This document shows, piece after piece, positions 14,951 to 24,190 of a DNA stretch of 30,718 nt. A program made the translations under genes and the position numbers. The notes under the pieces were generated by a model, which was not told the DNA's origin, searched no databases, and saw only the letters and a list, made by a program, of their open reading frames with translations. The stretch covers positions 1 to 30,718 of IMG/VR virus record IMGVR_UViG_3300042516_001705; one strand, written 5' to 3'. The stretch's first letter is position 1; each line of letters begins with the position of its first letter. The DNA comes from a virus.

Positions 14951-17686
14951 TTATTTGTTTAATTGAGATTTTAATTCGTTGATTTGTTCTTGCTGTTCTT
15001 GCATTGCTTTGGTAAGCATAGCAATAATACCTCTATCATAAATACCCCATTTCTCATTACTATTTTTATTTGCAACCTCTATTCCTAATGATTCTTGAAC
15101 TTCTTGTGCATAAAAACCTAATTGTCTTTCAGTAGTTTCTATGCCGCTATCTTTTTTCCAATAAAAATAACGTGGATTTAATTTTAATACTTTACTTAAA
15201 GCATTTTCTATCCCTCCATTGTCATTTTTAAGATTTATATCTGAACTTGATACTACTTGACCACTTGATATAGATAAAGTACCATTTGAATATTGTCTTA
15301 AAAATAAAGTTCCTGCATCATTCAATTCAAATCTACCTCCACCAACACCCGGATAATCTATTTTTAGAGAACCAGTACCACCTATTGAAATAGCATCATA
15401 AGTAGAATTTGTTATAATTCTAATTCCACCTTTTGCTCCTGATGAAATATTTAATTTAGAACCATTATCAACAAAAGTATCTTGAATAGCTATATTTCCA
15501 TTTGCAAATATGCGCATACGTTCGGTAGGATTTGTTGACCCGTCAGCAGTTGTATGAAATTCTAACCTTCCCGGCATATCACTTGCTCCCGGTGTGCCAT
15601 CAACTTTACCAATTATTCTTGCTCCAGATTGAACTGCACTACCATCAGCTCCTTGAAATATAATTGCACCTAAAGTATCATTGTTTTGTACAATATTATT
15701 TGCATTTATAGTAGTGCCTCTTGTTTTTCCTAATACAAGATAAGCTCCCTCATCATTGTTTACGTTTACAAACCATTGACCACCTCCGTAATTTAACATT
15801 TCTGAGCATAAAGAACCAGCAACTCCTGTTGTCCAACCTGTGGTTCTTATTGATGTTGTATTTAAACAAACTACCCCCCCACTTGTTATGCGCATACGTT
15901 CGCTTACTCCATAATTATTTGAAGTGCCACCTGTTCTAAATATCAAATCATTATTACCAACTGTTGCAGCACCTGCACTATCTATATAAGAACCATTTGA
16001 GCCTTTGTAAAAACTAAACTCTCCATAAGCAGTAGCATTTGTAAAATGCAATTTTAATGCACCACCACCTGTTCCTGCTATATCTAAAAATGTACCTGAA
16101 CCAATTATGCTATCCGTTGGAGATGTAGTACCTATACCTACGTTACCGCCACTTTGACTATTTAATAATAGGCTTGAGCCATCTAATTTTAAAGTAACAA
16201 AAGCATTTGCTGCATCATTAACCGCTTGTATTGATGTGCTTGTTTCTGATGAAATTCTTACATTTTGATTAGTAGCTACTTTTACTAATAAAGGAAATGA
16301 TGTTCCTGCTCCATTAATTCCTACATTACTTGAGAATGTAGCTGCTCCTGTAGAGGCTATGTTTAATGGAGTAATATATGTAGAGCCTGTTTGTGTTGTA
16401 GATACCTGTATTGCAAAGTCTCCCCAATTAATTTGGTCATTAGATAATCTCCAACTTCTTGAACCAGTATTTGGTCCACTATTATAGAATAAAAGCCCTT
16501 GCGCTCCTGCCGTATTTGATGCACTATTTAAATATAAAAATTGTGTAAATCTACCTGTTCCACTTACATCAAGCTTATATGTATCATTAGTGTTTCCTAT
16601 TGATAAATTACCAGAAGCGTTTAACGTCATTGCTTGGGTAAAGGATATAGCGTTACCTGCCGTTCCTGATGGAGCTATTTGCCAAGCGTGTCCACCTGCG
16701 GTTTGAAAATATCTTGTTGCAAAGTCGTTACCTACATATTTCCAACTACCATCAAAAAACGCATTTACACCTAATTGAACATTAGCAAAACTATCTGTTC
16801 TACCAGCAAGAAACGCAGGTATTGAACTGCCAATTTGTATTACACGAAATACGCTATTATCCCACGCACTCGGTGTAACTCCTAATCCTAAATTGCCTGA
16901 GTCTGTTAATGTTAATCTTGTAGTTCCTTGTGGTTGAATATAAAAAGTACCTGTTGCATCAACAAAAAAGTCAGTACGATATGTTGTTGATTGTCCAAAA
17001 CTAAATTGAGCAATACTGCCTCCGCTTTTAATAACTTCTAAAAATCCATTAGTAGTCGCTGCACCACCAATTACAACACCTGTTCCACTATCATAAACTA
17101 AACTATTCCCTATTGTACTTCCACTTGTAAATTTAGGTAGGTAGTTAGTAGTACCACTTCCTAATACTACAGCAGTTCCATTAGAAGTAATGTTTCCTAC
17201 TAATGCTAACGATCCAGTTATTGAAACAGAACCAGTAAAAATATGTGTATTTCCAATCACAGATCCAAATCTAGTTGAACCCGTAACAAAATCAACACTG
17301 CTTGTAATCGTTTGTACTACTAATGTTTGCGCAGTTAATGTTCCAGCAACAGTAAATGCATTCGCAAATGACGCTGTTTGGGCAGCAACTGCATTTGATG
17401 CACTTTGAGCATTAGCAACAAACGATGCTGTTTGTGCTGTAAGAACATACGATGCACTTTGTGCATTTTGAACAAACGATGCTGTTTGAGCAGCTAAAGC
17501 ATTAGATGCACTTATAGAATATGATGCAGATAGGGCATTAGAACCACTAATCACACCAGTGGTTATGATAGCGCCTGATGAGCTAATGTATAGTAAAGTG
17601 GTTGAGCCACTTACTAGTGAGATATTGCCTGCGGTATCGTATTGTACTATATTGGTTAAGCCTGATGCTGATTGATTTTTACCCAT
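14951..17686 (-). CDS. Tail fiber 1 with C-terminal S74 chaperone domain (911 aa)
   Basis: A probable receptor-binding fiber. The N-terminus (TNIVQYDTAGNISLVSGSTT) is shared with the next fiber. Nonapeptide TASFVxNAQ-type repeats run over about residues 47-112. The shared T-A-Q-T-L-V-V-Q-T-I-T-S-S module is at 112-141. A long beta-rich body carries repeated GNVGIGTTSP-type turns. The intramolecular chaperone domain begins at Ser815 (SDINLK), followed by LGFYAQEVQES and a terminal helix. In endosialidases this domain trimerises the fiber and cuts itself off before the Ser of S-D-x-x-x-K; Ser815 and Lys820 are both present, so self-cleavage is expected. The ATG overlaps the stop of fiber 2 by 8 bases. 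Body residues 320-372 are encoded by a DNA segment nearly identical to ones in two other fibers. Confidence 0.88.
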   Translation of the reverse strand: MGKNQSASGLTNIVQYDTAGNISLVSGSTTLLYISSSGAIITTGVISGSNALSASYSISASNALAAQTASFVQNAQSASYVLTAQTASFVANAQSASNAVAAQTASFANAFTVAGTLTAQTLVVQTITSSVDFVTGSTRFGSVIGNTHIFTGSVSITGSLALVGNITSNGTAVVLGSGTTNYLPKFTSGSTIGNSLVYDSGTGVVIGGAATTNGFLEVIKSGGSIAQFSFGQSTTYRTDFFVDATGTFYIQPQGTTRLTLTDSGNLGLGVTPSAWDNSVFRVIQIGSSIPAFLAGRTDSFANVQLGVNAFFDGSWKYVGNDFATRYFQTAGGHAWQIAPSGTAGNAISFTQAMTLNASGNLSIGNTNDTYKLDVSGTGRFTQFLYLNSASNTAGAQGLLFYNSGPNTGSRSWRLSNDQINWGDFAIQVSTTQTGSTYITPLNIASTGAATFSSNVGINGAGTSFPLLVKVATNQNVRISSETSTSIQAVNDAANAFVTLKLDGSSLLLNSQSGGNVGIGTTSPTDSIIGSGTFLDIAGTGGGALKLHFTNATAYGEFSFYKGSNGSYIDSAGAATVGNNDLIFRTGGTSNNYGVSERMRITSGGVVCLNTTSIRTTGWTTGVAGSLCSEMLNYGGGQWFVNVNNDEGAYLVLGKTRGTTINANNIVQNNDTLGAIIFQGADGSAVQSGARIIGKVDGTPGASDMPGRLEFHTTADGSTNPTERMRIFANGNIAIQDTFVDNGSKLNISSGAKGGIRIITNSTYDAISIGGTGSLKIDYPGVGGGRFELNDAGTLFLRQYSNGTLSISSGQVVSSSDINLKNDNGGIENALSKVLKLNPRYFYWKKDSGIETTERQLGFYAQEVQESLGIEVANKNSNEKWGIYDRGIIAMLTKAMQEQQEQINELKSQLNK
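16561..16669 (-). repeat. 109-bp dispersed repeat, copy in fiber 1
   Basis: Matches 25383-25491 with one mismatch and 29503-29605 with several. It encodes the S-G-N-L-S-I-G-N-T-N-D-T region. Identity at synonymous positions implies recent copying between fiber genes. Confidence 0.85.
17350..17545 (-). repeat. Nonapeptide (27-nt) tandem repeats in the fiber 1 shaft
   Basis: About seven degenerate units of T/S-A-S-F/Y-V-x-N-A-Q form the N-terminal shaft. Confidence 0.8.
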
Positions 17687-20063
17687 TTATTATTGCTTTT
17701 AATTCTTCTATTTGTAATTGTTGTTCTTGGATAGCTTTTACTAAATAAGGTGTTATGTATTCTTGATAGTAAGATAGAACATCTCCAAGCTCATCGTCTT
17801 TCCAAGATGCAAATACAGCTTCAGGAATTGCATCTCCTACATTTTGTGCTGTAAATCCTAATACAGTTCTGCTTGTTTCTAATTCTTTAGTCCATTTATA
17901 TTTAATAGGATTTAATTTCATTACAGCATCAACTCCATTTTCAACATTTGCAACGATTGTTTTCATGCGAGCATCAGATGTATAAGCTGCCCAAGCATTT
18001 GCTCCGTGTTGTAATTGTACTCCACCGCCATAAGCAGGACCGCCTCTCCAAGTAAAATAAACTGTTCTTCCTGTACCGGCAGAATCATTAGTTGTTCTTG
18101 CATTCTCAAACAAACATTGATTTACTGTATCATTATACCAAACTGCTTGTGTGAATGTACTAGTACCAGTAGCAATATTTGTAATAGAACCATTTATACC
18201 AATTCCTGAATTTACTTGTAATTGACCAAAATTATTATCTGTTGTAGTTCCTATTAATAAATTACCATTTCCATTAACTCGCATTCTCTCAGCCGTAGTT
18301 CCGCTACCATCACTAACTAAAAATCTTAAATTGTTATTAGCAGAGCTACCATCAGAATGTGCACTTACTATTTGGTTTAATCTTGCAGTGTCAAAACCTG
18401 ATTCTGTGAATGTTAATGTTCCGGCTATATGCAATCTGCTCTGTGGATTACTTACACCTATACCTACGTTACCCCCACTTGTTATGCGCATACGTTCGGT
18501 AGCGGAATCGTTAGTATGAAATCTAATATTTTTACTAGCTGTAGCTACCAACAATAAATCATTTGAAGTATCTCCTAACCACCACCCACTATTTCCTATA
18601 CCTCCTCCAATTGTACCATTATTTCTAAAGTAAATACCACCGCCACCTGTTGTAGATGAGTTATCTAAGTTTAATGTAATATAATTAGTTGCCCCTTTAA
18701 ATCTAACATCTTTTGAAGCTAATACATCTAAAATATTTCCCCCATCAGTTGTCGTTCCAATAAGCACGTTACCCCCACTTGTTATGCGCATACGTTCGGT
18801 AACAGAACCACCATTATCTCTTGTAGAAAAAGTTAATGCAAGTGAACCTGTACCTGTATTCACACCTGATATACAACCAAGTCCATTACCACCACCTGCT
18901 CCTTGTGCAACAAATAATAAATTAGCAGAAATTCCACTTGTAGTACTATTGTTTGCAATACGCATTGTTTGACCGCTTATTAATGCATTTGAACTATCAT
19001 AAGCAGTACTATTATTATTAGTTACATCAAATAAAGATTGAGGATTATTAGTACCTATACCTACGTTACCGCTTGAATTAATAGCTATATCAGGATTTAC
19101 ACCTGTGCTTGTTCCTCTACCTATTGCTACTATTCCAGAATAAGCATTTATACCGCCTAATGTTGTACTATTATCTCCACTAAATTGTATTGGGGCATAA
19201 GTACCTGTAACTATAAATCTTGAACCAACTTCATTTCCACCATTAACCTGTAATTTATATCCCGGACTACTTGTACCTATACCTACGTTACCTGAGCCTA
19301 AAATAGTCATAGCAGTAAGTGGAGCACCATTTGTTTTCATTCTAAATTGCATTACTGCACTATTAGAATTATATATACTATCAAAACTAATTGTTGTATT
19401 ACCTGAATTTAGGTAGGTAATATCTAATCCTTCTGATATAGATGAATTATAAGTTATTCTAAGTCCATCAGAAACTCCATTTGCAGTATTTAACTCTAAC
19501 TTTTTATTTGGAGATGTAGTACCTATACCAACAACTCCACTACTACTAACAAACAATCCTCCAGGATTCATTGTTACACTTCCACTAAACACGTGGGTGT
19601 TTCCTAATATAGATCCAAATCGAGTTGAACCCGTAACAAAATCCACACTCGAAGTTATCGTCTGCACCACCAACGTTTGTGCCGTTAATGTTCCAGCAAC
19701 AGTTAAAGTATCAGCGTATGAAGCTGTTTGAGCAGCAACTGCATTTGATGCACTTTGTGCATTAGCAACAAACGATGCCGTTTGTGCACTTAACACATAA
19801 GATGCCGTTTGTGCTGTAAGCACATAACTAGCAGATTGTGCATTCAGCACATAAGATGCTGTTTGTGCAGCTAATGTATTAGATGCCGATACTGCATACG
19901 ATGCAGATAAAGCATTTGATCCTGAAATTATACCTGTTGTAATGATGGCGCCTGAAGAGCTAATGAATAGTAGCGTAGTAGAACCACTTACGATGCTAAC
20001 GTTGCCGCCGTTATCGTATTTTACTACATTATTTATAAAGCCGGTGTCGCGTGTTTTGCTCAT
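17679..20063 (-). CDS. Tail fiber 2 with C-terminal S74 chaperone domain (794 aa)
   Basis: The N-terminus (INNVVKYDNGGNVSIVSGSTT) is the same class as fiber 1, so both probably attach to the same virion site. Nonapeptide shaft repeats span about residues 50-120, and the shared T-A-Q-T-L-V-V-Q module 121-150. The body contains several E-R-M-R-I-T-S-G-G and GNVGIGT units. The chaperone domain starts at Ser696 (SDARMK, with Lys701), then VLGFTAQNVGDAIPEA and a terminal coiled coil. This domain is more divergent than those of the 748- and 694-residue fibers. The gene begins one base after the stop of fiber 3. Receptor-binding is inferred; the target cannot be read from sequence. Confidence 0.88.
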   Translation of the reverse strand: MSKTRDTGFINNVVKYDNGGNVSIVSGSTTLLFISSSGAIITTGIISGSNALSASYAVSASNTLAAQTASYVLNAQSASYVLTAQTASYVLSAQTASFVANAQSASNAVAAQTASYADTLTVAGTLTAQTLVVQTITSSVDFVTGSTRFGSILGNTHVFSGSVTMNPGGLFVSSSGVVGIGTTSPNKKLELNTANGVSDGLRITYNSSISEGLDITYLNSGNTTISFDSIYNSNSAVMQFRMKTNGAPLTAMTILGSGNVGIGTSSPGYKLQVNGGNEVGSRFIVTGTYAPIQFSGDNSTTLGGINAYSGIVAIGRGTSTGVNPDIAINSSGNVGIGTNNPQSLFDVTNNNSTAYDSSNALISGQTMRIANNSTTSGISANLLFVAQGAGGGNGLGCISGVNTGTGSLALTFSTRDNGGSVTERMRITSGGNVLIGTTTDGGNILDVLASKDVRFKGATNYITLNLDNSSTTGGGGIYFRNNGTIGGGIGNSGWWLGDTSNDLLLVATASKNIRFHTNDSATERMRITSGGNVGIGVSNPQSRLHIAGTLTFTESGFDTARLNQIVSAHSDGSSANNNLRFLVSDGSGTTAERMRVNGNGNLLIGTTTDNNFGQLQVNSGIGINGSITNIATGTSTFTQAVWYNDTVNQCLFENARTTNDSAGTGRTVYFTWRGGPAYGGGVQLQHGANAWAAYTSDARMKTIVANVENGVDAVMKLNPIKYKWTKELETSRTVLGFTAQNVGDAIPEAVFASWKDDELGDVLSYYQEYITPYLVKAIQEQQLQIEELKAIING
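19705..19915 (-). repeat. Nonapeptide (27-nt) tandem repeats in the fiber 2 shaft
   Basis: About eight units alternating TASYVLNAQ, SASYVLTAQ and TASYVLSAQ. Neighbouring units are nearly identical at DNA level. Confidence 0.8.
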
Positions 20064-20064
20064 A

Positions 20065-23000
20065 TTATATTATGTTGTTGCGTTCTAATTTTTCTTCTAA
20101 TTCTGTGATTTTAGCCATTGCTTCTTGTAGCACTTTGATTGTAGCATGATATAAGTCGGCAGTATAGATAGATTTTAATGGTTCATCATTAAGGGTATCT
20201 TTACTATCCCAGCCATCTACATCTACAAACTCAGGTGCTATTTCTTCTACTTGTTGAGCAATTACACCAATATTAAAGTCATCGTGTGTTTGGTCTTTGT
20301 ATTTAAACTTAACTATTTCAATAGCCTTAAACTTATCCCAATAAGATTCTAATGGAGCAATATCTTTTTTAGTTCTTATGTCTGATAAGCTCACGTTATT
20401 TGCTTGAAAGTTTGCTATACCGCCATTAGAACGAACTTCAAATCTTAAAGTAGTTCCACTATTATCTGTACAATATAAAAATGGATTCCCTGTATTGTTT
20501 TTATTAGCAGCCGTATATTGTATAATTATACCATTTGGGCTTGTTGTACTTGCATTTGTTATAACGTGCGACCAATCAGCTATTGATGTAGTTTGACTTA
20601 TTTGCCCCCCACTTGTTATGCGCATACGTTCGGTATCGTTAGTAGAGATAATTAATGGGTGATTCGTAACTGTAAGTAATCTAAACTCATTAGCTTCACT
20701 ATGATATTGAAGAAAGCCACTAAAACTATCAGTTGTATCTATAAATTTAATTGTTGGATATGATGATTTTGATAAAGTTAATTGTTCATCAGGACTTGTA
20801 GTTCCTATACCTACGTTACCCCCACTTGTTATGCGCATACGTTCTACTGAAGAAGTTCCTGTAACATCAGGGCCGGGATTAGTAGAAAATGATAAAGCGG
20901 TTCCACTATACCAAAATGTCCCTGTTGATATGGCACTTATAACTGCACCACCAATATCAGGATTTGCAAAATAACCTCTATTACCAAGAAACAATGTAGC
21001 AGATACAGAATTTGCACTTTGGTTTCCATTAGCTGTAGCTAAATTACCACTAGCATATACAAAACCACCTGTTGATACATTGCTTGAAAATGTAGCTGCT
21101 CCTGTGGATGAAATAGTAAACCTAGTTGCCCCCGCTGTATAATCATATATCCTAAATCCATCACTATTATTATTTGCTATTGCAAATGGTGTAACACCTG
21201 CTCCACCTTCTAATCTTATTACTGCACCACTAATTGTTAATCTTTCACTTGGCGATGTAGTACCTATACCTACGTTACCGCCCGAAGTTATGCGCATCTT
21301 TTCACTATCGTTAGTTCCAAATAATAATGGCGAGTTTGTAATTGATGCTATATAAACATCATTTAATGTACTTGCTCTTGCCATTACAACTCCTCTAATA
21401 GATGCGGAGTTTGCACTTACAAAGAATTGACCAAAGTTTGCACCTGCTATTTCTAATGATGTTGGACTTGTTCCTTGACTAAATGGATTTGTAGTACCTA
21501 TACCTACGTTACCGCCATTGGGTTGTAATAATAAAGGATAATTAGTTCCTAAATTAGAAGTATCAGATACTTGCAACCAAATACCAAAAGGAGAAGCGTG
21601 TTGTCCTCCAACATACAAACCTACCCCTCTATTATTAGTTAAGCTTAACATTGGGTTATTAGGACTTGTCCCACTTGATGCAGGAGATTGACCTGTTGTT
21701 ATTCCACCAAAATATCCGTTTATTGTGCTATTTGCCGTTACACTACTTGAAAATGTAGCACTTGTTCCACTTAAAGAACCATTTACACTTACACTACCAG
21801 TAAATTGATGTGTGTTAGAGCCTGTAGAACCAAATCTAGTTGAACCAGTAACAAAATCTACAGACGAAGTTATTGTTTGAACTACTAGTGTTTGTGCTGT
21901 TAAAGTACCTGCTACTGTTAAAGAATCAGCATAAGATGATGTTATCGCACTTGTAGCGAATGATGAAGAAACAGCATTTAAAACATATGATGCTGTTTGT
22001 GCAGCTAAAGTATTTGATGCTGAAGCAGCATATGATGCTGAAGTAGCAACTACAGCGTAAGAAGCACTTGTAGCAGTACCACTAAATGATCCAGTAAATC
22101 CAGCTGTTGAAGTGATTGAACCACTAAATACAGCAGGACCAATATTTGTAAAGGTTCCACTTCCTGAAACTAGTAAAGAACCAGTTACAGTCATTGTAGA
22201 ACCACTAATTGTAAAATTAGATGAACCAGTAATTGAATTACTAGTATTAAAGTAAGCTATTTGAGCTGCAGATCCTGCACCTCCAATACCGCTAAAAGCG
22301 CCTACTTGGTATGAATAAACGAATACATCTAGTATATCGCCATCTGCACTGCCTGTAGCTAAAGTGAAGAAAGTACCGTTATTTGCGGTATATTCGTTAT
22401 TTGATAATCTAGAACCATTATAGAAAATATCTAATAATCCAGGCACATATGATGCTGAGAATACTGTTTGGCCTGCACTAGCTGTGAATGTTGTTAATGC
22501 TCTTAAAGCATTATTTGTAACACCGCTTGCTGGTTGGTAAACAACAAATTCAACTATATCACCTGCAAATGATCCTGTTGTAAGAATAATTTGTGTGCCT
22601 GAAAGGTCTGTGTATTCTACTCCACGAGTTAGTTTAGTACCATTGATAAAGGTATCAATCAATCCTGTAGTGTAACCACTAGGAATGTTAAATGTATTTT
22701 GACCTGCAGATGCAGTTACTACCTGATTTAATTTGATTGCAGTTAATGGAGTTTGGGCTAAAAGAGATCCAGTTGCGTCAGCAACAATATATCTTACTCC
22801 AGTTCCTGATAAGTTAGAAACTAATAATGAACCTGTAATTTCAGCAGATCCAGAATATGGAAATCCACCTCCTGCTAATGAGTAAGATGAAGTTAAAGCA
22901 TATGAGGCACTTGCTGCATTGTTAGCATATGATGCTGTAACAGGAACGTTTGCTGAGTATGATGCTGTTAAAGCATAAGACGCTGATGTAGCAACTAAAG

Positions 23001-23931
23001 CATTAGATGCTGATGTTGCATATGAAGCTGTTTCAGGAACATTTGCTGAATAAGATGCTGTTAAGGCATAAGATGATGATGTGGCAGTTGAAGCATTTGA
23101 TGCTGAAGTAGCAAACGAAGCACTTACAGCGTTTAAAACATAAGATGCACTTTGTGCATTTTGAACAAACGATGCTGTTTGAGCGTTTTGAACATATGAA
23201 GCAGTAGCTGCATTTATGATTGATCCACTCCAATAAGATGCACTTTGTGCATTTAAAGCGTTTGAAGCTGAAGCGGCATAAGATGCACTTACAGCGTTTA
23301 AAATATAAGATGCACTTTGAGCGTTTTGAACATAGCTAGCAGTTTGAGCATTTTCAACATAAGACGCAGTTTGAGCATTAGCAACGAAAGATGCTGTTGC
23401 TACAGACATCGATGAAGTCTGATTAGTTAAAATGGCAGAAGAGCCGTTAACTGCTAATGAGCCTGTTATTGAAACACTACCAGTAAACTGATGAGTGTTA
23501 ATAAGTTCAGATCCAAAACGAGTAGATCCAGTTACAAAATCTTGAGATGATGTAATGGTTTGCACAATCAATGTTTGTGCTGTAATATTACCATTCACAG
23601 TTAATGAACCACTGATACCAGCAGATCCAGTGAACGGGAATGGAGGAATATAATTTTCTAAATAAGAAGCAGTAGATGAAAATGATGCAGATGTTGCATT
23701 AACTGCATATGATGCGCTTGTAGCAGCAGCGGCGTATGATGCGCTAGTTGCGTTAACAGCATATGATGCTGAAACAGCAGTTGCTGCAAATGATGCAGAT
23801 ACAGCATTAGTAGCAGAACCAGTAATATCACCAGTAACAGTTAAGCTACCAGTAATTACGACATTTCCAACTTGATTGAGTGAACCAGACGCGGCGTATG
23901 AGCCACTTATGATAGGACTATCTATTATCAT
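20065..23931 (-). CDS. Tail fiber 3, longest, with C-terminal S74 chaperone domain (1288 aa)
   Basis: The N-terminus MIIDSPIISGS is shared with the 748- and 639-residue fibers. Two T-A-Q-T-L-x-V-Q modules are present (about 111-140 and 671-701), as if two fiber fronts were fused. Nonapeptide shaft arrays lie at 35-92, 172-355 and 615-671. Between about 395 and 545 two tandem ~70-residue beta domains (T-A-S-A-G-Q-x-x-F ... NG-x-x-L ... GD) resemble modules seen in other phage fibers. The distal body has GNVGIGTTSP repeats. The chaperone starts at Ser1183 (SDIRTK, Lys1188), with IGVIAQQVEEIAPEFV and a terminal helix. It opens a unit (fibers 3, 2, 1 and the 118-residue gene) behind a motif copy. 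Confidence 0.88.
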   Translation of the reverse strand: MIIDSPIISGSYAASGSLNQVGNVVITGSLTVTGDITGSATNAVSASFAATAVSASYAVNATSASYAAAATSASYAVNATSASFSSTASYLENYIPPFPFTGSAGISGSLTVNGNITAQTLIVQTITSSQDFVTGSTRFGSELINTHQFTGSVSITGSLAVNGSSAILTNQTSSMSVATASFVANAQTASYVENAQTASYVQNAQSASYILNAVSASYAASASNALNAQSASYWSGSIINAATASYVQNAQTASFVQNAQSASYVLNAVSASFATSASNASTATSSSYALTASYSANVPETASYATSASNALVATSASYALTASYSANVPVTASYANNAASASYALTSSYSLAGGGFPYSGSAEITGSLLVSNLSGTGVRYIVADATGSLLAQTPLTAIKLNQVVTASAGQNTFNIPSGYTTGLIDTFINGTKLTRGVEYTDLSGTQIILTTGSFAGDIVEFVVYQPASGVTNNALRALTTFTASAGQTVFSASYVPGLLDIFYNGSRLSNNEYTANNGTFFTLATGSADGDILDVFVYSYQVGAFSGIGGAGSAAQIAYFNTSNSITGSSNFTISGSTMTVTGSLLVSGSGTFTNIGPAVFSGSITSTAGFTGSFSGTATSASYAVVATSASYAASASNTLAAQTASYVLNAVSSSFATSAITSSYADSLTVAGTLTAQTLVVQTITSSVDFVTGSTRFGSTGSNTHQFTGSVSVNGSLSGTSATFSSSVTANSTINGYFGGITTGQSPASSGTSPNNPMLSLTNNRGVGLYVGGQHASPFGIWLQVSDTSNLGTNYPLLLQPNGGNVGIGTTNPFSQGTSPTSLEIAGANFGQFFVSANSASIRGVVMARASTLNDVYIASITNSPLLFGTNDSEKMRITSGGNVGIGTTSPSERLTISGAVIRLEGGAGVTPFAIANNNSDGFRIYDYTAGATRFTISSTGAATFSSNVSTGGFVYASGNLATANGNQSANSVSATLFLGNRGYFANPDIGGAVISAISTGTFWYSGTALSFSTNPGPDVTGTSSVERMRITSGGNVGIGTTSPDEQLTLSKSSYPTIKFIDTTDSFSGFLQYHSEANEFRLLTVTNHPLIISTNDTERMRITSGGQISQTTSIADWSHVITNASTTSPNGIIIQYTAANKNNTGNPFLYCTDNSGTTLRFEVRSNGGIANFQANNVSLSDIRTKKDIAPLESYWDKFKAIEIVKFKYKDQTHDDFNIGVIAQQVEEIAPEFVDVDGWDSKDTLNDEPLKSIYTADLYHATIKVLQEAMAKITELEEKLERNNII
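21917..22085 (-). repeat. Third nonapeptide repeat array of fiber 3
   Basis: About six degenerate units (TSASYAVVA, TASYVLNAV type) precede the second shared module of this gene. Confidence 0.7.
22870..23415 (-). repeat. Long nonapeptide (27-nt) repeat array of fiber 3
   Basis: About 20 units, the longest array in the window. Two blocks also repeat at higher order: ALTASYSANVP-E-TASYA and ALTASYSANVP-V-TASYA. Length variation by slippage is likely. Confidence 0.8.
23655..23830 (-). repeat. First nonapeptide repeat array of fiber 3
   Basis: About six units of A-T-S-A-S-Y-A-V-N type near the N-terminus. Confidence 0.75.
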
Positions 23932-23953
23932 TATTTATACAAGATTTATCAAG

Positions 23954-23962
23954 TATAAATAT
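23954..23962 (-). promoter_or_regulatory. Intergenic motif ATATTTATA before fiber 3
   Basis: Exact coding-strand ATATTTATA, 22 bases upstream of the ATG at 23931, in the 40-base gap after the 64-residue gene. Confidence 0.5.
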
Positions 23963-23971
23963 TGAAAAATA

Positions 23972-24166
23972 TTAGTAGGTTGCTGTAGCGTCCATTTCAG
24001 AAGCACGATATTTTCTACCAGTTTCGTCAGCTGCTTGTAATTCTGCTGCTTTAGCTTCGCACTCTTCTAATGTATCGAAGATATATAATGGATCTTCTGG
24101 TGTTAAACGAGCTACCCAGATTTGATCTAGTCCTGGTATGAATTGTTCTAATACGATGTATTGCAT
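23972..24166 (-). CDS. Unrecognised small acidic protein (64 aa) within the fiber array
   Basis: The protein has a beta-rich start (YIVLEQFIPGLDQIWVARL), then a helix with F-D-T-L-E-E-C-E-A-K-A-A-E-L-Q (30-44) and a polar end. One cysteine; no signal or membrane segment. It sits alone between fiber units, flanked on both sides by motif copies, which argues that it is expressed as its own short gene. I do not recognise a family. A small fiber-assembly factor or adaptor would fit the place but is not shown. Confidence 0.65.
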   Translation of the reverse strand: MQYIVLEQFIPGLDQIWVARLTPEDPLYIFDTLEECEAKAAELQAADETGRKYRASEMDATATY

Positions 24167-24181
24167 TGTGTTATTGTTTTA

Positions 24182-24190
24182 TATAAATAT
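24182..24190 (-). promoter_or_regulatory. Intergenic motif ATATTTATA before the 64-residue gene
   Basis: Exact coding-strand ATATTTATA, 15 bases upstream of the ATG at 24166. It touches the stop codon of the preceding fiber gene. Confidence 0.5.

Noticed and set aside
22870-23415. Regularly spaced 27-nt repeats suggesting a CRISPR array
   Set aside because: The repeats are contiguous with no unique spacers, are in frame and encode a fiber shaft.
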